DNA of 64,000 nt from DATFNV01 sp963827935 (GCA_963827935.1 CAWHCN010000004.1:1054001-1118000); one strand, 5' to 3'. Counted from the stretch's first letter, positions 38,569 through 48,349 are shown. Numbers and translations: made by a program. The notes: generated by a model from the letters alone, not told the origin.

Positions 38569-39539
38569 ATGTCCCGGATGCTGCCGCTCAAGCCGCCGCC
38601 CGCGCTGCCGCCACGGAACGACCCCTTCCGCTATGGCTGGCGCTATGTCCTGCGCGGGACTGCCCCGAATGGCCAGGAACTCTGGGACCAGGTGCCGCTT
38701 ACCCTCGATGACGTGTTGCATCCCGAGGTGGGAGACTTCATCGTGAACAGCACGGCCCATGCGCCGATCGCAAGTATCTGGCAAATGTCATCGAATCGCG
38801 CTGCAAGCGGCATCCGCGCTGGAAGGCCCTGGTGCTGTCCGACACGCGGGTAGCCTGGCCGGAGACCATCGGCTTGCGCGGTCATGGACCCGACCTCGCG
38901 GTCCTGAGGGGCGTGCGGAGCAACCGCGACCGCGACATCCGCACCTTTGACACCGCCGCCGAGGGGGTGCTGCCGTGGCTTATCATCGAGGTTACTTCGG
39001 AGATCACACGGTTCAACGACCTGGTGACCAAGGTCACACACTATCACAAGGCGGGCGTGCCGCAGTATGTCGTCGTGGACGCCGTGGAGGGCCGGGGCGA
39101 GGAACGCGTGCTGCGGTTGACCGACTACCGCCGCGTTCCCGAGTGCTATGTGCAGATGCCGCCGGACAAGGAAGGCCGAGTCGAGCTGCTCGGCCTGGGC
39201 CTGCTGCTCGGCCAGCGCGGCGGGCGCGTCGTGCTCTACGACGCCAAGACGGACGAAGAACAGGGCGACTACGACGAGATTGCGCAAGCCCTGGAAGCCG
39301 AAATCGCAGCCCGCGCGGAAGCGGTGAATGCCATTGAAGAAGCGGTGGAAGCCCGCCACGAGGCCGAACGCGGCCGCAAAGCCGAAGAGGAAGCCCGACA
39401 CGAGGCCGAACGCGGCCGCAAAGCCGAAGAGGAAGCCCGACAAGCCGCGGAAGCGCGGGCGGCTGACCTCGCCGCGCGAGTGCGGGAATTAGAACAGCGT
39501 ATCGTCCGTCCGCCGCAGGAGACGTCCCACCACTCATGA
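38569..39539 (+). CDS. Uma2-family PD-(D/E)XK protein with coiled-coil tail (one frameshift)
   Basis: The N-terminal part has DDVLHPEVGDFIVNSTAH. After an indel near 38762 the other frame gives RKYLANVIESRCKRHPRWKA, then GPDLAVLRGV, LIIEVTSEITR and YHKAGVPQYVVVD, matching the Asp, Glu and Lys positions of the Uma2 nuclease-like fold. The C-terminal 80 residues are a charged coiled coil including a perfect 42-bp tandem repeat (39357-39440; EAERGRKAEEEARH twice). Uma2 proteins are very numerous in planctomycetes and their function is unsettled. The stop overlaps the next gene by ATGA. Confidence 0.82.
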
Positions 39540-40399
39540 CCTCGACCCTGGCCGACTCCTACGCCTTCTGCGAACGACTGGCCCGCCGCGAGGCGGGCAA
39601 TTTCTACCACGCCATGCGGCTTCTCCCACGGCCGGAGCGCCGGGCCATGTGTGCCCTCTACGCTTTCCTGCGGGTCGCCGACGATCTCAGCGACGGCCCG
39701 GAGCCGATTGCCGAAAAACGCCTCCGGCTGGACGACTGGCGGCAGCAGCTCGACCAGATGTTCGCCGGCACCTGCATCCACCGGCTGCACCCGGCCTTCC
39801 ACGATGCCGTCTGTACCTATCGCATCCCGCGCCAGTACCTGGTGGAGGTCCTGGACGGCGTGGCCATGGACCTGGAGCCGGTCCATTTTGTTACCTTTGC
39901 GGACCTCTACAAGTACTGTTATCGCGTCGCCTCGGCGGTGGGGCTGGCGTGTCTGTCGATCTGGGGCTGCGAGCAACCCGAGGCGAAGGCGCCGGCCGAG
40001 GCGGCCGGCATCGCGCTGCAGCTGACCAACATCCTGCGCGACCTGCCCGAGGATGCCGCCCGCGGCCGCATTTACCTGCCCCGCGAAGACCTGACGCGCT
40101 TCGGCTATGGCGAAGAGCAGTTGCAGCGCGGCCAGCGCGACGAGCACTTTCGCCGACTCATGGGCTTCGAGGTGGAGCGGGCGCGGTCTTATTACGAAGC
40201 AGCCGCACCGCTGGTTCCCCTGCTGCAACCGGCCCCCCGTTCGGTGTTCCTGGTGATGCTTCGCACCTATCGGGGGCTGCTGGAGGCGATCGCCCAGCGC
40301 GACTACGACGTGTTCCGCGGCCGGGTGCGGTTGAGCCGCTGGCACAAGCTGTGGCTGGTGCTGCAAGCCCTGCCGGTACGCTGGGGCATCCGGCGGTGA
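39536..40399 (+). CDS. Squalene/phytoene synthase family (HpnD-like)
   Basis: A 287-residue all-helical prenyl-condensing enzyme. The first Asp-rich motif is RVADDLSDG (Asp49, 50, 53) and the second is NILRDLPEDAARGRIYLP (Asp169 and Asp173). FYHAMRLLPRPERRAMCALY is the conserved N-terminal helix. HpnC/HpnD relatives make presqualene diphosphate and hydroxysqualene for hopanoids or carotenoids. No other hopanoid gene is present here, so squalene versus phytoene product is open. Translation is coupled to the upstream Uma2 gene through ATGA. Confidence 0.88.
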   Translation: MTSTLADSYAFCERLARREAGNFYHAMRLLPRPERRAMCALYAFLRVADDLSDGPEPIAEKRLRLDDWRQQLDQMFAGTCIHRLHPAFHDAVCTYRIPRQYLVEVLDGVAMDLEPVHFVTFADLYKYCYRVASAVGLACLSIWGCEQPEAKAPAEAAGIALQLTNILRDLPEDAARGRIYLPREDLTRFGYGEEQLQRGQRDEHFRRLMGFEVERARSYYEAAAPLVPLLQPAPRSVFLVMLRTYRGLLEAIAQRDYDVFRGRVRLSRWHKLWLVLQALPVRWGIRR

Positions 40400-40494
40400 G
40401 TCTCGTGAAAGACGGCGCAGGACCCGCGTCTAAAAAGGTATCAGGACCCTTTGCGGCCACGCAGGATCAGTGGCAAAGGTGGGAGGAGTAATTG

Positions 40495-41043
40495 ATGACC
40501 AGCGAAGCTAAAGCCGGGAACTCGCTGCCTCCCGTTCTGGCCTATGCGCGGCTCCTACTTGAGTTGCATCGGCTGATTCTGGCTGGAGCTGGGGATAGCG
40601 CGGAGGCAGAGGAATTGGCCGACCGTATGGATGCGCCCTGGTACGCGATGACGGCCCAGGAGCAGGCACGAATGCGCGGGCTGGCAGCCGACCTGCACAC
40701 GCTCAGAGAGGGCGGACCAAAGCGAATGAGCATGAGCCCCGAACAAGTTGCTGAGTGGCAAGGGGGCTTAGAGACGGCCTATGCCAGGGGAGCAGGAAAC
40801 GTAGATGCAGTGCTTACATTCTTGCGCCAACCAGTGCCTGCGGGATTGCCTGCCCAGGTGATTCGCTTCCTTCAGGCGGAGTGCTGGCACAATCTGGGAG
40901 ACCTGGAAACTGCGCTCACGTTCATGAAGGAGGCCGACCGCCTGGATCCATCCCTGGCGCTTTCCGTCCTGGCCTTGCTCAAGGATCTGGGTCAGGTGAA
41001 CGGCCAACCGGAGTACGCCCGAAGCCTGCAAGTTGTGGGGTGA
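40495..41043 (+). CDS. Small helical hypothetical protein (TPR-like end)
   Basis: A 182-residue acidic, Ala/Leu-rich protein. The ATG at 40495 follows a good GGGAGGAG at 40481-40488. Residues about 110-160 (FLRQPVPAGLPAQVIRFLQA, then GDLETALTFMKEADRLDPSL) resemble a TPR pair. No catalytic motif or signal is seen. Base use is less GC-rich than in the neighbours, which may indicate a different origin. Function unknown. Confidence 0.65.
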   Translation: MTSEAKAGNSLPPVLAYARLLLELHRLILAGAGDSAEAEELADRMDAPWYAMTAQEQARMRGLAADLHTLREGGPKRMSMSPEQVAEWQGGLETAYARGAGNVDAVLTFLRQPVPAGLPAQVIRFLQAECWHNLGDLETALTFMKEADRLDPSLALSVLALLKDLGQVNGQPEYARSLQVVG

Positions 41044-41063
41044 TCGGCTATCCAGGCACGTAT

Positions 41064-42745
41064 TCACGCCGTCTCCACGCTCGCTGCCTTCCCCAACCCG
41101 AAACGTTCGATCCCCAGCTCGCGCAGACGGTACTTCTGCACCTTCCCCGTCACCGTTGTCGGATATTCATCCACGAACACAACGTAGCGCGGCACCTTGT
41201 AGTGGGCGATCTGCGTCCGACAGAAACACTTGACCTCGTCCTCCGTCAGGGTTGCGCCGGGCCGCAGCCGTACCCAGGCGCACACTTCCTCGCCGTAGCG
41301 CTCGTCCGGCAGGCCGACCACCTGCACGTCGAGGACGGCGGGGTGGGTGTGCAGGTATTCCTCGATCTCGCGCGGATAGATGTTCTCGCCGCCGCGGATG
41401 ATCATGTCCTTGATGCGTCCGGTGATGCGGAAGTAGCCGTCCGGCGTCTCGAGGGCCAGGTCGCCGCTGTGCAGCCAGCCGTCGGGGGTGATGGCGGCCG
41501 CGGTCTCGGCCGGCTTGTTGTAATAGCCTTTCATGGCGCCGTGGCCGCGGGCGATCAGCTCGCCCGGCTGCCCGACTGGCAGCGGGTCCAGCGAGCCCGG
41601 GCCAACGATGCGCACCTCAACGCCGGGGATGGGCCGGCCGACGGTGCCCACCCGGTGTTCCAGGTCGTCGGTCGTCGCCGTCTGCGTGATGATTGGCGAC
41701 GCCTCGGTCAGGCCGTAACCGATCGTCATTTCGCGCGCCCCATGCGCTCGCCGACGGCACGCATCACCTCGATGGGGCACGGGCTGCCGGCCATCACGCC
41801 GGTCCGCAGGCTGCGCAGGTCGAAGTCGCTAAAACGCGGATGACTCAGCTCGGCAATGAACATGGTCGGCACGCCGTAGAGCGCCGTGCAACATTCGTCC
41901 TGGACGGCCTGCAGCGTGGCCAGCGGGTCGAAGGATTCGGCGGGGACGACCATCGCGGCCCCATAGATCACGCACGTAAGCGTCCCCAGCACGCAACCGA
42001 AACAGTGATAGAACGGCACCGGGATGCAAAGGCGGTCCTGGGCGCTGAACGCCATGCGCTGGCCGATGTAATAGGCGTTCATGAGCAGGTTGCGGTGGGT
42101 CAGCATCGCCCCCTTGGGGAAGCCGGTGGTGCCGGAGGTGTACTGAATGTTGACCACGTCCTCCGGTCGAATGTCGGCGGCGCGCCGGTCCAGCTCCGCC
42201 TCGCTCACCTCATCGGCCCGCGCCAGGAATGCGTCCCAGGCCAGCATGCCGGGGCGCTTCGCCTCCTGGATGCTGACGACATGGCGCAGCCGTGGGCAGT
42301 CCGCCGAATGCAACTCGCCGGCAGGGCAGCGCTCCAGCTCGGGGCAGACCTCGGCGAGCAACTCGAAATAGTTCGACAACTTGTAGCGGTCGGTCAGGAG
42401 GAGCGTCGTGATGTCGGCCTGTTGAAGGACGTAACGCAGCTCGTGGGCGCGATAGGCGGGATTGACGTTGACCAGCACGGCGCCGGTGTGGGCGGCGGCG
42501 AACTGAACCACCACCCACTGGGGCCAGTTCGTCGCCCAGATGCCGACATGCTCACCGGGCCGCACGCCGAGCGCCAGGAGGGCCCGGGCCGCTTGACGCA
42601 CCTCGGCATGGAAGGCGGCGTAGGTGCGGCGGTGGTTCAGCCGCGGGAAGACCAGGGCCTGGCCTTCGGAGTGACCTTCCGCGGTGTGGCGCAGCACCTG
42701 GGCGAAAGTCAGGCCATCGACCCAGGGAGGTGGGGTGTCGGGCAT
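41064..42745 (-). CDS. AMP-forming acyl-CoA synthetase (one frameshift)
   Basis: An ANL-superfamily ligase of about 560 residues. The N-terminal domain includes YTSGTTGFPKGAMLTHRNLL (P-loop), VPFYHCFGCVLGTLTC and GVPTMFIAELSHPRFSDFDL. After an indel near 41740 the other frame gives TIGYGLTEASPIITQTAT, HSGDLALETPDGYFRITGR with DMIIRGGENIYPREIEEYL, and the catalytic Lys region PTTVTGKVQKYRLRE. It would activate a fatty or other carboxylic acid with ATP and CoA. Substrate is not readable. It is convergent with the small helical protein gene. Confidence 0.87.
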
Positions 42746-42861
42746 GGCGGGCTCCTACTTCGCCGGGGCGAGGATTTGTCCTCAACGATCACGAGAGTAC
42801 CCGCCGCGGCCTGCCGTTGCAAACCAGTAAGAGCGTGCGGAAACCATGCCCGATGCTCGCG

Positions 42862-43258
42862 CCGTTGTGGCACGGTCTCCTGACCGTGCCACCCGGCCTG
42901 ACCCGCCGTTGTGGCACGGTCTCCTGACCGTGCCACCCGGCCTGACCCGCCGTTGTGGCACGGTCTCCTGACCGTGCCACCCGGCCTGACCGAAGGTCTC
43001 CCGGAATCCGCGATGGATGCGTGGAGACCTTCGGTCAGCCGAAGTGGCACGGTCAGGAGACCGTGCCACAACGAGCCGTGCCACAACGAGGCGAGAGTCG
43101 CCAGGACCCACCCCGTTGCGCAGCTGGCATCCGGGAGCAGCGCCGGATGGGCCCTGGCCGCATGCGCTGGCGCCGGAAGGCACGGTGCCACGACGGTGCC
43201 ACGACGGTGCCACGATGGTGCCAAGGGTGCCACCAGGGTGCCACAGGGTGCCACGAGG
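42862..43258. repeat. Palindrome-rich repeat island
   Basis: Three direct copies of a 44-bp unit (42862-42905, 42906-42949 and 42950-42993, the last diverging at its end) each contain the perfect palindrome GTGGCACGGTC-TCCT-GACCGTGCCAC. Further on are a 14-bp inverted repeat (GACCGAAGGTCTCC with GGAGACCTTCGGTC), an inverted fourth copy near 43042, and short tandem GGTGCCACGA-like units from 43190 to 43258. It has no coding potential. An IS element starts where the tandem units end. Confidence 0.8.
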
Positions 43259-44827
43259 GTGGCACCCAACGCCAGTAACGGAACCAGGTCTGTTTTTGCT
43301 GTAAGTTGTTGAAGTATTATGGCTTTCGCCGAATTCCTGCATCAGCTGTTCTGTGGTCGCGCCAAACTGGCGCAGCTGAATGAGCCGTTCCCCGCCACAC
43401 TGGATGTTGCCAAACGTCCAAGGGGAGGAACGGCTCATGTACGCCAATTCGACAGCGCGACGCTTGCGACCGCAGGCCCGCTCCTTCGTTCACTGCCTCC
43501 GCGAGTTTCTCACACCCGCTCTGTACAAGCAAGCCCACCAGCAACGCCAGGGCCAGAAGCGCTCCTCGCGCTGGAGTACTCAGCCCCTGCTGCTCGTACT
43601 CCTCTTGATGACCTGGACCTGTGGCGACTCTCAGGCCGAACGCTTCGAGACCGCCGGGGCCTGCTGCGTGGCTCTGCTCCCCAGGCGTCGCCGGCCGGGG
43701 AAGACCGTGGCCGGCTTTCAGAAGGCCCTGGCCCGTCTGCCCAGCCGCGTGCTGCGGACGGTGGCGGCCGGCATCCGCCAGGTCCTGGCGACGCGTCTGG
43801 CCGACTACTGGTTGACGCAGGGCTTCATCCCCATCGGTTGCGACGGCTCACGCCTGGAATGCCCTCGGACGGCGGAGTTGGAGCAACGCCTGGGGACAGC
43901 CAACAAGGCGGGGGCGGCGGCGACGGCGCCGAGCTTGTACGTCACGGCCCTGGTGCATCTGCGTCTGGGTGTGCCGTGGGCGTGGCGGCTCGGCCTGAGC
44001 ACGGCCAGCGAACGGTTGCACCTGCTCCAGCTGCTGCCGCTGTTGCCCGCCGCCGCCTTGCTGGTCGCCGACGCCGGCTTCTGCGGCTTCGCGTTGACCC
44101 AACAGCTGGTGCAGCAGCGTGTGCCGTTTCTGTTGCGGATGTGCGCCAACGTGACGTTGCAGGTGGACGACCCAGACTCCTGGTCGCACACCGACGACGG
44201 CTTGGTTTATTTCTTCCCTCCAAAGCGTCAGGGCCAGGCAGCGCCTTTACGTCTGCGTTTGCTGCGGGTGCGGTCCAAGAAGGGCAAGCAGGACGTGTGG
44301 CTGTTGACCAACGTGCTGGACCGCCAGCGTTTGTCGCTGGCCAACGCCGCGCAGTTTTATCGTTGGCGTTGGGAAAGCGAGGGGCAATTCCGGGCGTACA
44401 AGCGGCACGTTGGGCAAGATGAAGTTGACCAGCCGGACGGTGCGTCTGGTGCATCGGGAGGCCGAGGGGTCGCTGCTGGCGTTGCAACTGATGCTGGCGC
44501 AAGGCGTGCTGGCGGTGTCGCCGCGGGGTGCTGCGGGGGCCGTCCAGCCGATGTGCAGTCCGCGGAAGGTGCTATTGGCGATCCGGCAGGAGTTGTCTGT
44601 TCTGTTGCGAGGGCGAGCGGGGAAATACGCGGAGCGTTTAGGTCAGGCCGTGCGCGAACGTCGTGAGCGGAGCAGCGCGAAGGCGGTGCGCGAGTGGTCG
44701 CGACGCAAGCCGCACAAGGCGCCGAAGCCGCCGCGATTGCTCAAGCTGACGGCCGCGCAAAAAGCCCTGATTTCACGACTGGAACGCACAGCAGCCTGAC
44801 GGAATTGTTATTGGCGTTGCGTGCCGC
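43259..44827. mobile_element. IS4-family insertion sequence (element 1)
   Basis: The left end GTGGCACCCAACGCCAGTAA (from 43259) matches the reverse complement of the right end (GCGGCACGCAACGCCAATAA, ending 44827) at most positions, giving terminal inverted repeats of about 21 bp with three mismatches. It contains one transposase gene. A 12-bp direct repeat GGTGCCACGAGG flanks it (43247-43258 and 44831-44842), but three bases lie between the right end and the second copy and the flanks are repetitive, so it is only a candidate target duplication. Confidence 0.7.
43437..44799 (+). CDS. IS4-family transposase (one frameshift)
   Basis: About 453 residues after correction. The DDE residues are recognisable as Asp in FIPIGCDGSRLECP, Asp in LLVADAGFCGFAL and Glu in QFYRWRWESEGQFRAYKR, the Y-(2)-R-(3)-E-(6)-K-like signature of IS4. 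Near 44410 an extra G moves the C-terminus to another frame (TLGKMKLTSRTVRLVHREAE, ending RLERTAA). The frameshift could inactivate the element; a programmed shift is possible but I see no slippery heptamer. The start MYANSTARRLRPQ is the first ATG with protein-like sequence after it. Confidence 0.82.
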
Positions 44828-44961
44828 GATGGTGCCACGAGGTGTGGGAAGGTGTGGTGGCACCATCCGCGCACCTGCCAGGCAACGGTCTAAACCGCTT
44901 GACCGGTTCATACGCCCCCTCTACCCTGAACTTTTCGTCCGCCCGCCTCCCAGGGTTGCGC

Positions 44962-46167
44962 ATGTCCACCGCCTCGCTGTCGGTTCCCGATGCCCAGGGC
45001 CGTTTCGGTCCGTTTGGCGGGCGTTACGTCCCCGAGACGCTGATGCACGCTCTGCGTCAGCTCACGGAGCAGTACGAACAGGCACGCGACGATGACGCCT
45101 TCCAGAAGCAGCTGGCGTACTACCTCAAGCAGTATGTCGGCCGGCCGTCGCCGCTCTACTTCGCGGAACGGCTGACGCACGAGGCCGGCGGGGCCCGCAT
45201 CTTCCTGAAGCGTGAGGACCTGAATCACACCGGCGCCCACAAGATCAATAACTGCATCGGCCAGGCCCTGCTGACGAAGCGCATGGGCAAGCCGCGGATC
45301 ATCGCCGAGACGGGGGCGGGGCAGCACGGGGTGGCCACGGCCACCGCGGCGGCCCTGTTCGGCCTGCCGTGCGTGGTCTACATGGGGGCCGAGGACGTGC
45401 GGCGGCAGCGGCTCAACGTCTTCAAGATGCAGGCGCTGGGGACCGAGGTGCGGGCCGTCGTCAGCGGCAGCCGAACCCTCCGCGACGCCATCAACGAGGC
45501 CCTGCGCGACTGGATGGCGACCGTCGAGCACACGCACTACATCATCGGCAGCGTGGTCGGGCCGCACCCCTTCCCGATGATGGTCCGCGATTTCCAGGCG
45601 GTGATCGGCGTGGAGACGAAGGCCCAATGCCGGGAGCAGCTTGGCCGGCTGCCGGACGTGGTCGTTGCCTGCGTCGGCGGCGGCAGCAATTCGGCGGGCA
45701 TGTTCTACCCGTTCGTCGGCGATGCCGCGGTGGAGCTGGTCGGCGTCGAGGCGGGCGGCCGGGGGGACAAGCCGGGGTCCCATGCCTCGACCCTGAGCTT
45801 CGGCCAGCCCGGGGTCCTGCACGGCAGCTTCAGCTACGTCCTGCAAGATGAGGACGGCCAGACGGCCGACGTTCATTCCGTCTCCGCCGGTCTCGACTAC
45901 CCCGGCGTCGGCCCGGAGCACAGCTACTGGAAAGAGAGCGGCCGGGTGAAGTACACCAGTGTCGGCGACGACGACGCCTTGCACGGCTTCGACCTCTGCT
46001 CGCGCCTGGAGGGGATCCTCCCCGCCCTGGAGACGGCCCACGCGGTGGTCGAGGCGATGCGGATCGCCAGCAAACGGGCGAAGGAGGACGTGGTGGTGAT
46101 CTGCTTCTCCGGCCGTGGCGACAAGGACTGCTTCGAGGTGGCGCACCTGCGCGGGCAGGAGATTTGA
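44962..46167 (+). CDS. trpB: Tryptophan synthase beta chain
   Basis: A complete 401-residue TrpB starting MSTASLSVPDAQGRFGPFGG. The PLP Lys is Lys94 in LNHTGAHKINNCIGQ. The phosphate loop is GGGSNSAGMFYPFVG, and the conserved GAGQHGVATATAAALFGLPC and the subunit-interface region SAGLDYPGVGPEHSY are intact. It joins indole and serine to form tryptophan. No trpA or other trp gene is adjacent, so it is either a dispersed copy or an operon broken up as is common in planctomycetes. An ATG further upstream in frame lacks homology. Confidence 0.95.
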   Translation: MSTASLSVPDAQGRFGPFGGRYVPETLMHALRQLTEQYEQARDDDAFQKQLAYYLKQYVGRPSPLYFAERLTHEAGGARIFLKREDLNHTGAHKINNCIGQALLTKRMGKPRIIAETGAGQHGVATATAAALFGLPCVVYMGAEDVRRQRLNVFKMQALGTEVRAVVSGSRTLRDAINEALRDWMATVEHTHYIIGSVVGPHPFPMMVRDFQAVIGVETKAQCREQLGRLPDVVVACVGGGSNSAGMFYPFVGDAAVELVGVEAGGRGDKPGSHASTLSFGQPGVLHGSFSYVLQDEDGQTADVHSVSAGLDYPGVGPEHSYWKESGRVKYTSVGDDDALHGFDLCSRLEGILPALETAHAVVEAMRIASKRAKEDVVVICFSGRGDKDCFEVAHLRGQEI

Positions 46168-46173
46168 GGGGAG

Positions 46174-46648
46174 CTACCGCCCGTGGGTTCGCCGCCAGTA
46201 GTCGCGAAAGGCCAGCAATCGCGGCAACGATTCTCGGTCCTTGGCACGGTTGGCGGCCTGCTTGCTCGCGATGATGTCGTCGGGGTGGCAAACGGGAAAC
46301 CCTTCAACCTCGACGTGCCGCGACCAGGCCGCGGCGAAGCTGGCGATGCCGTCCGGCGCGAATACCAGATCGAGATCAAAGGGGCCGTTCTTGAGCTGGA
46401 CGAAATCCTTGCCGCGGGCGATCTCTGCCGCCTGCGCGGCGTCCAGCCCGAATCCCAGTTCCCGCAAGGCAGCGACCAACGCCGCGGCCATTGGCCGCGG
46501 AACGCTCAGGGAAAACATCGGCATCCTGTGTCGTGTCGGGGAATCCGAGCAAGATGGCTCCGGACTTGCCCAGAAACAGGTACTGAACGCCGTGGCGAGA
46601 GAACGCCTCGCGCAATTCCTCCGCCTGCCGGTACTCAAACGTGGCCAT
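46174..46648 (-). CDS. Nucleotidyltransferase-like protein (one frameshift)
   Basis: Starts MATFEYRQAEELREAFSRHG, followed by YLFLGKSGAILLGFPDTTQD and ADVF, a minimal nucleotidyltransferase core with Asp-x-Asp. An indel near 46510 moves the rest to another frame: VPRPMAAALVAALRELGFGL, KNGPFDLDLVFAPDG, PDDIIASKQAANRAKD. The fold resembles DUF6036-type nucleotidyltransferases related to MNT antitoxins/toxins. It overlaps the small upstream gene by 14 bases. Toxin-antitoxin behaviour is a guess based on the pairing. Confidence 0.7.
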
Positions 46649-46859
46649 AGCCCAACCAGGATGGGAGGTCCCGTTCACACCACCGGCGGTATTCCGCCAT
46701 GCTCTCGAACGACCGGTAGGGTGCGTCGTCAAGGACCGGCTTGTAAGTACGGATGAAGGCATAGCGCATGCGCAGCGGCAGGGGCCGTCGCGCCGCGGCG
46801 GCGAACTCCTCCTCCCAGGCGGAGCGTTCGGCCTCGGAAATAGTCGCTTCGCTTCCCAT
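46635..46859 (-). CDS. Small partner protein of the nucleotidyltransferase
   Basis: A 74-residue protein starting MGSEATISEAERSAWEEEFA. The C-terminal part has RYAFIRTYKPVLDDAPYRSF and ESMAEYRRWCERDLPSWLGY, a compact aromatic-rich segment. It overlaps the downstream nucleotidyltransferase start by 14 bases, implying translational coupling. I recognise it as a recurrent companion of such nucleotidyltransferases, without a known function. Confidence 0.65.
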   Translation of the reverse strand: MGSEATISEAERSAWEEEFAAAARRPLPLRMRYAFIRTYKPVLDDAPYRSFESMAEYRRWCERDLPSWLGYGHV

Positions 46860-46953
46860 GATCCCAGTCTCCAGCTAGAAGCGACCCCCCGCATTGCGTA
46901 CTGGAGGTCTCGTCTTATTCTGGAAGGGGCCCGTTTCCCTCGCAAGGACAAAA

Positions 46954-47802
46954 TCAGGCAGTGGCCTGACCGAGCGTGGACTCGCCTCCCACTTCCTTCC
47001 CCCCGCCGTCTGCCGCTCCCGGCACCGCCACCTCCTCGAACCCCTGCAGCGACACCGACGCCTCGCGCGGCAGGCACAGCATGTTCAGCGATACGATCTG
47101 GCCGAACACATTCTGAGGATTGCCGAAGAAGTTGTTCGGGTTGAAGAGCGGCGGGCGGTGCCAAAATAGGCGATAGCCCAGCGAGTCAATCAAGCGGATC
47201 AGGGCGTCCGACCGTTCCACGCGGTCGTTTTCCACGTAGAGATAGGGCCGGCAGCGGGCCAACGTCTGGACGGCGCCGCGCAGGACCTCGATCTCCATCC
47301 CTTCCACGTCGATCTTCACGAGATGGCACACACCCAGCTCCAGGCCGTCCACGGTGGCGATGGGGACGCGTTCGCCGGGCAGGTTATCGGCCAGCGACAG
47401 GCCGCCGAAGTTGTTCGCCCGGTGCGGATCGAGGCCCGGCACGGTGATGTGCCCGGGCTGCGCACCGAGTGCCTGCTGCCAGCACCACGTGTTGGTGAGG
47501 CTGTTGAGGGCGATGTTGGCACAGAGCGCCTGGAAGACCAACCGCTGCGGTTCGAAGGCCAGCACTCGGCCGGTGGGCCCCACCTGGCGAGCGAGAAAGA
47601 CCGTATGGGCCCCGATGTTGGCGCCGATGTCGAGGACCGTCTGTCCCGGGTGGACCAGCTGACGGAACAGGTCAATTTCACCCTCGGAAAACTCGCCATA
47701 GAGGTCGAGCGACCGCCCGATGTATTGATCGTTGACGTTGTAGAGCATCAGGCTGTGGCGGCAGGTCTTCACGGCATTGAACGGCGCCAGGATCGGTTCC
47801 AT
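46954..47802 (-). CDS. FkbM-family methyltransferase
   Basis: About 282 residues from ATG 47802 (MEPILAPFNAVKTCRHSLML). Motif I is TVLDIGANIGAHTVFLA; the FkbM-type segments RVLAFEPQRLVFQALCANIA and HLVKIDVEGMEIEVLRGAV follow. FkbM enzymes methylate hydroxyls of sugars or other metabolites. The upstream in-frame extension has no homology and crosses the promoter region of the divergent protease gene. It may serve the polysaccharide pathway, but it is 19 kb from that operon. Confidence 0.87.
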   Translation of the reverse strand: MEPILAPFNAVKTCRHSLMLYNVNDQYIGRSLDLYGEFSEGEIDLFRQLVHPGQTVLDIGANIGAHTVFLARQVGPTGRVLAFEPQRLVFQALCANIALNSLTNTWCWQQALGAQPGHITVPGLDPHRANNFGGLSLADNLPGERVPIATVDGLELGVCHLVKIDVEGMEIEVLRGAVQTLARCRPYLYVENDRVERSDALIRLIDSLGYRLFWHRPPLFNPNNFFGNPQNVFGQIVSLNMLCLPREASVSLQGFEEVAVPGAADGGGKEVGGESTLGQATA

Positions 47803-47839
47803 CGGGGATTCCAGTTGGGGGAGTCGCGTCCGCCCGCCC

Positions 47840-47848
47840 TGGTATAAT
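47840..47848 (+). promoter_or_regulatory. Extended -10 promoter for the aspartyl protease gene
   Basis: TGGTATAAT is an extended -10 element with a perfect TATAAT, 36 bases before the GTG start at 47885. The -35 region is weak (TTGGGG lies 22 bases upstream), as is usual for extended -10 promoters. Confidence 0.5.
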
Positions 47849-47884
47849 GGCGAGACATCCACCGTCGGCCAAGGGGAGGACATC

Positions 47885-48319
47885 GTGGAGACAGCAACGA
47901 TGGGACAGATACGCGTTCCTGCCAAGATCGAGAGCATCGAGGACCTGTTCGCGGTCAAGCAAGGCCGCCTGACCGAAGAGAAGGTGCGCACCGTTCAGGT
48001 CACTGACGCCCTGGTTGACACGGGAGCCGCCATGCTCTGCATGCCGAAGCGGCTCATCAAACAGCTCGGGCTGACGCCGTTCACAACGCGCCGTTTCCGT
48101 ACTACGGGCGGCCTGAGAGATTCCAACATCTATGGTCCGGTCAAGCTGATTGTTCAGGGGCGCTACTGCAACACGGACGTGAGTGAAGTGTCCGACGAAT
48201 GCCCGGTACTGATCGGCCAGATTCCGCTGGAGCTCCTCGATTTCGTGGTCGATCCGAGCGGTCAGAAGCTGACGGGGAATCCTGAGCACGGCGGCGAATG
48301 GATGCATGACATGTTCTGA
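47885..48319 (+). CDS. Retropepsin-like aspartyl protease
   Basis: A 144-residue protein. The GTG at 47885 is preferred because GGGGAGGA lies 4-11 bases before it; an ATG at 47900 is the alternative. The catalytic motif is DALVDTGAAMLCMPKRL (Asp-Thr-Gly), followed by FRTTGGLRDSNIYGPVKL, a flap-like region, and CPVLIGQIPLELLDFVVD, which contains the typical Leu-Ile-Gly. A single Asp-Thr-Gly means it should act as a dimer. It has no signal peptide. Such small clan AA proteins are common in cyanobacteria and planctomycetes and their targets are unknown. Confidence 0.85.
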   Translation: METATMGQIRVPAKIESIEDLFAVKQGRLTEEKVRTVQVTDALVDTGAAMLCMPKRLIKQLGLTPFTTRRFRTTGGLRDSNIYGPVKLIVQGRYCNTDVSEVSDECPVLIGQIPLELLDFVVDPSGQKLTGNPEHGGEWMHDMF

Positions 48320-48349
48320 GCGCAGCGCGGCGGCCCCGGGAAGCTGGTC

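Noticed and set aside
42862..42993. CRISPR-like direct repeats
   Set aside because: The 44-bp units are adjacent with no unique spacers and are themselves palindromic; there are no cas genes.
44405..44420. Programmed frameshift in the element 1 transposase
   Set aside because: No slippery heptamer or stimulatory hairpin; the shift looks like the other one-base errors in the window.
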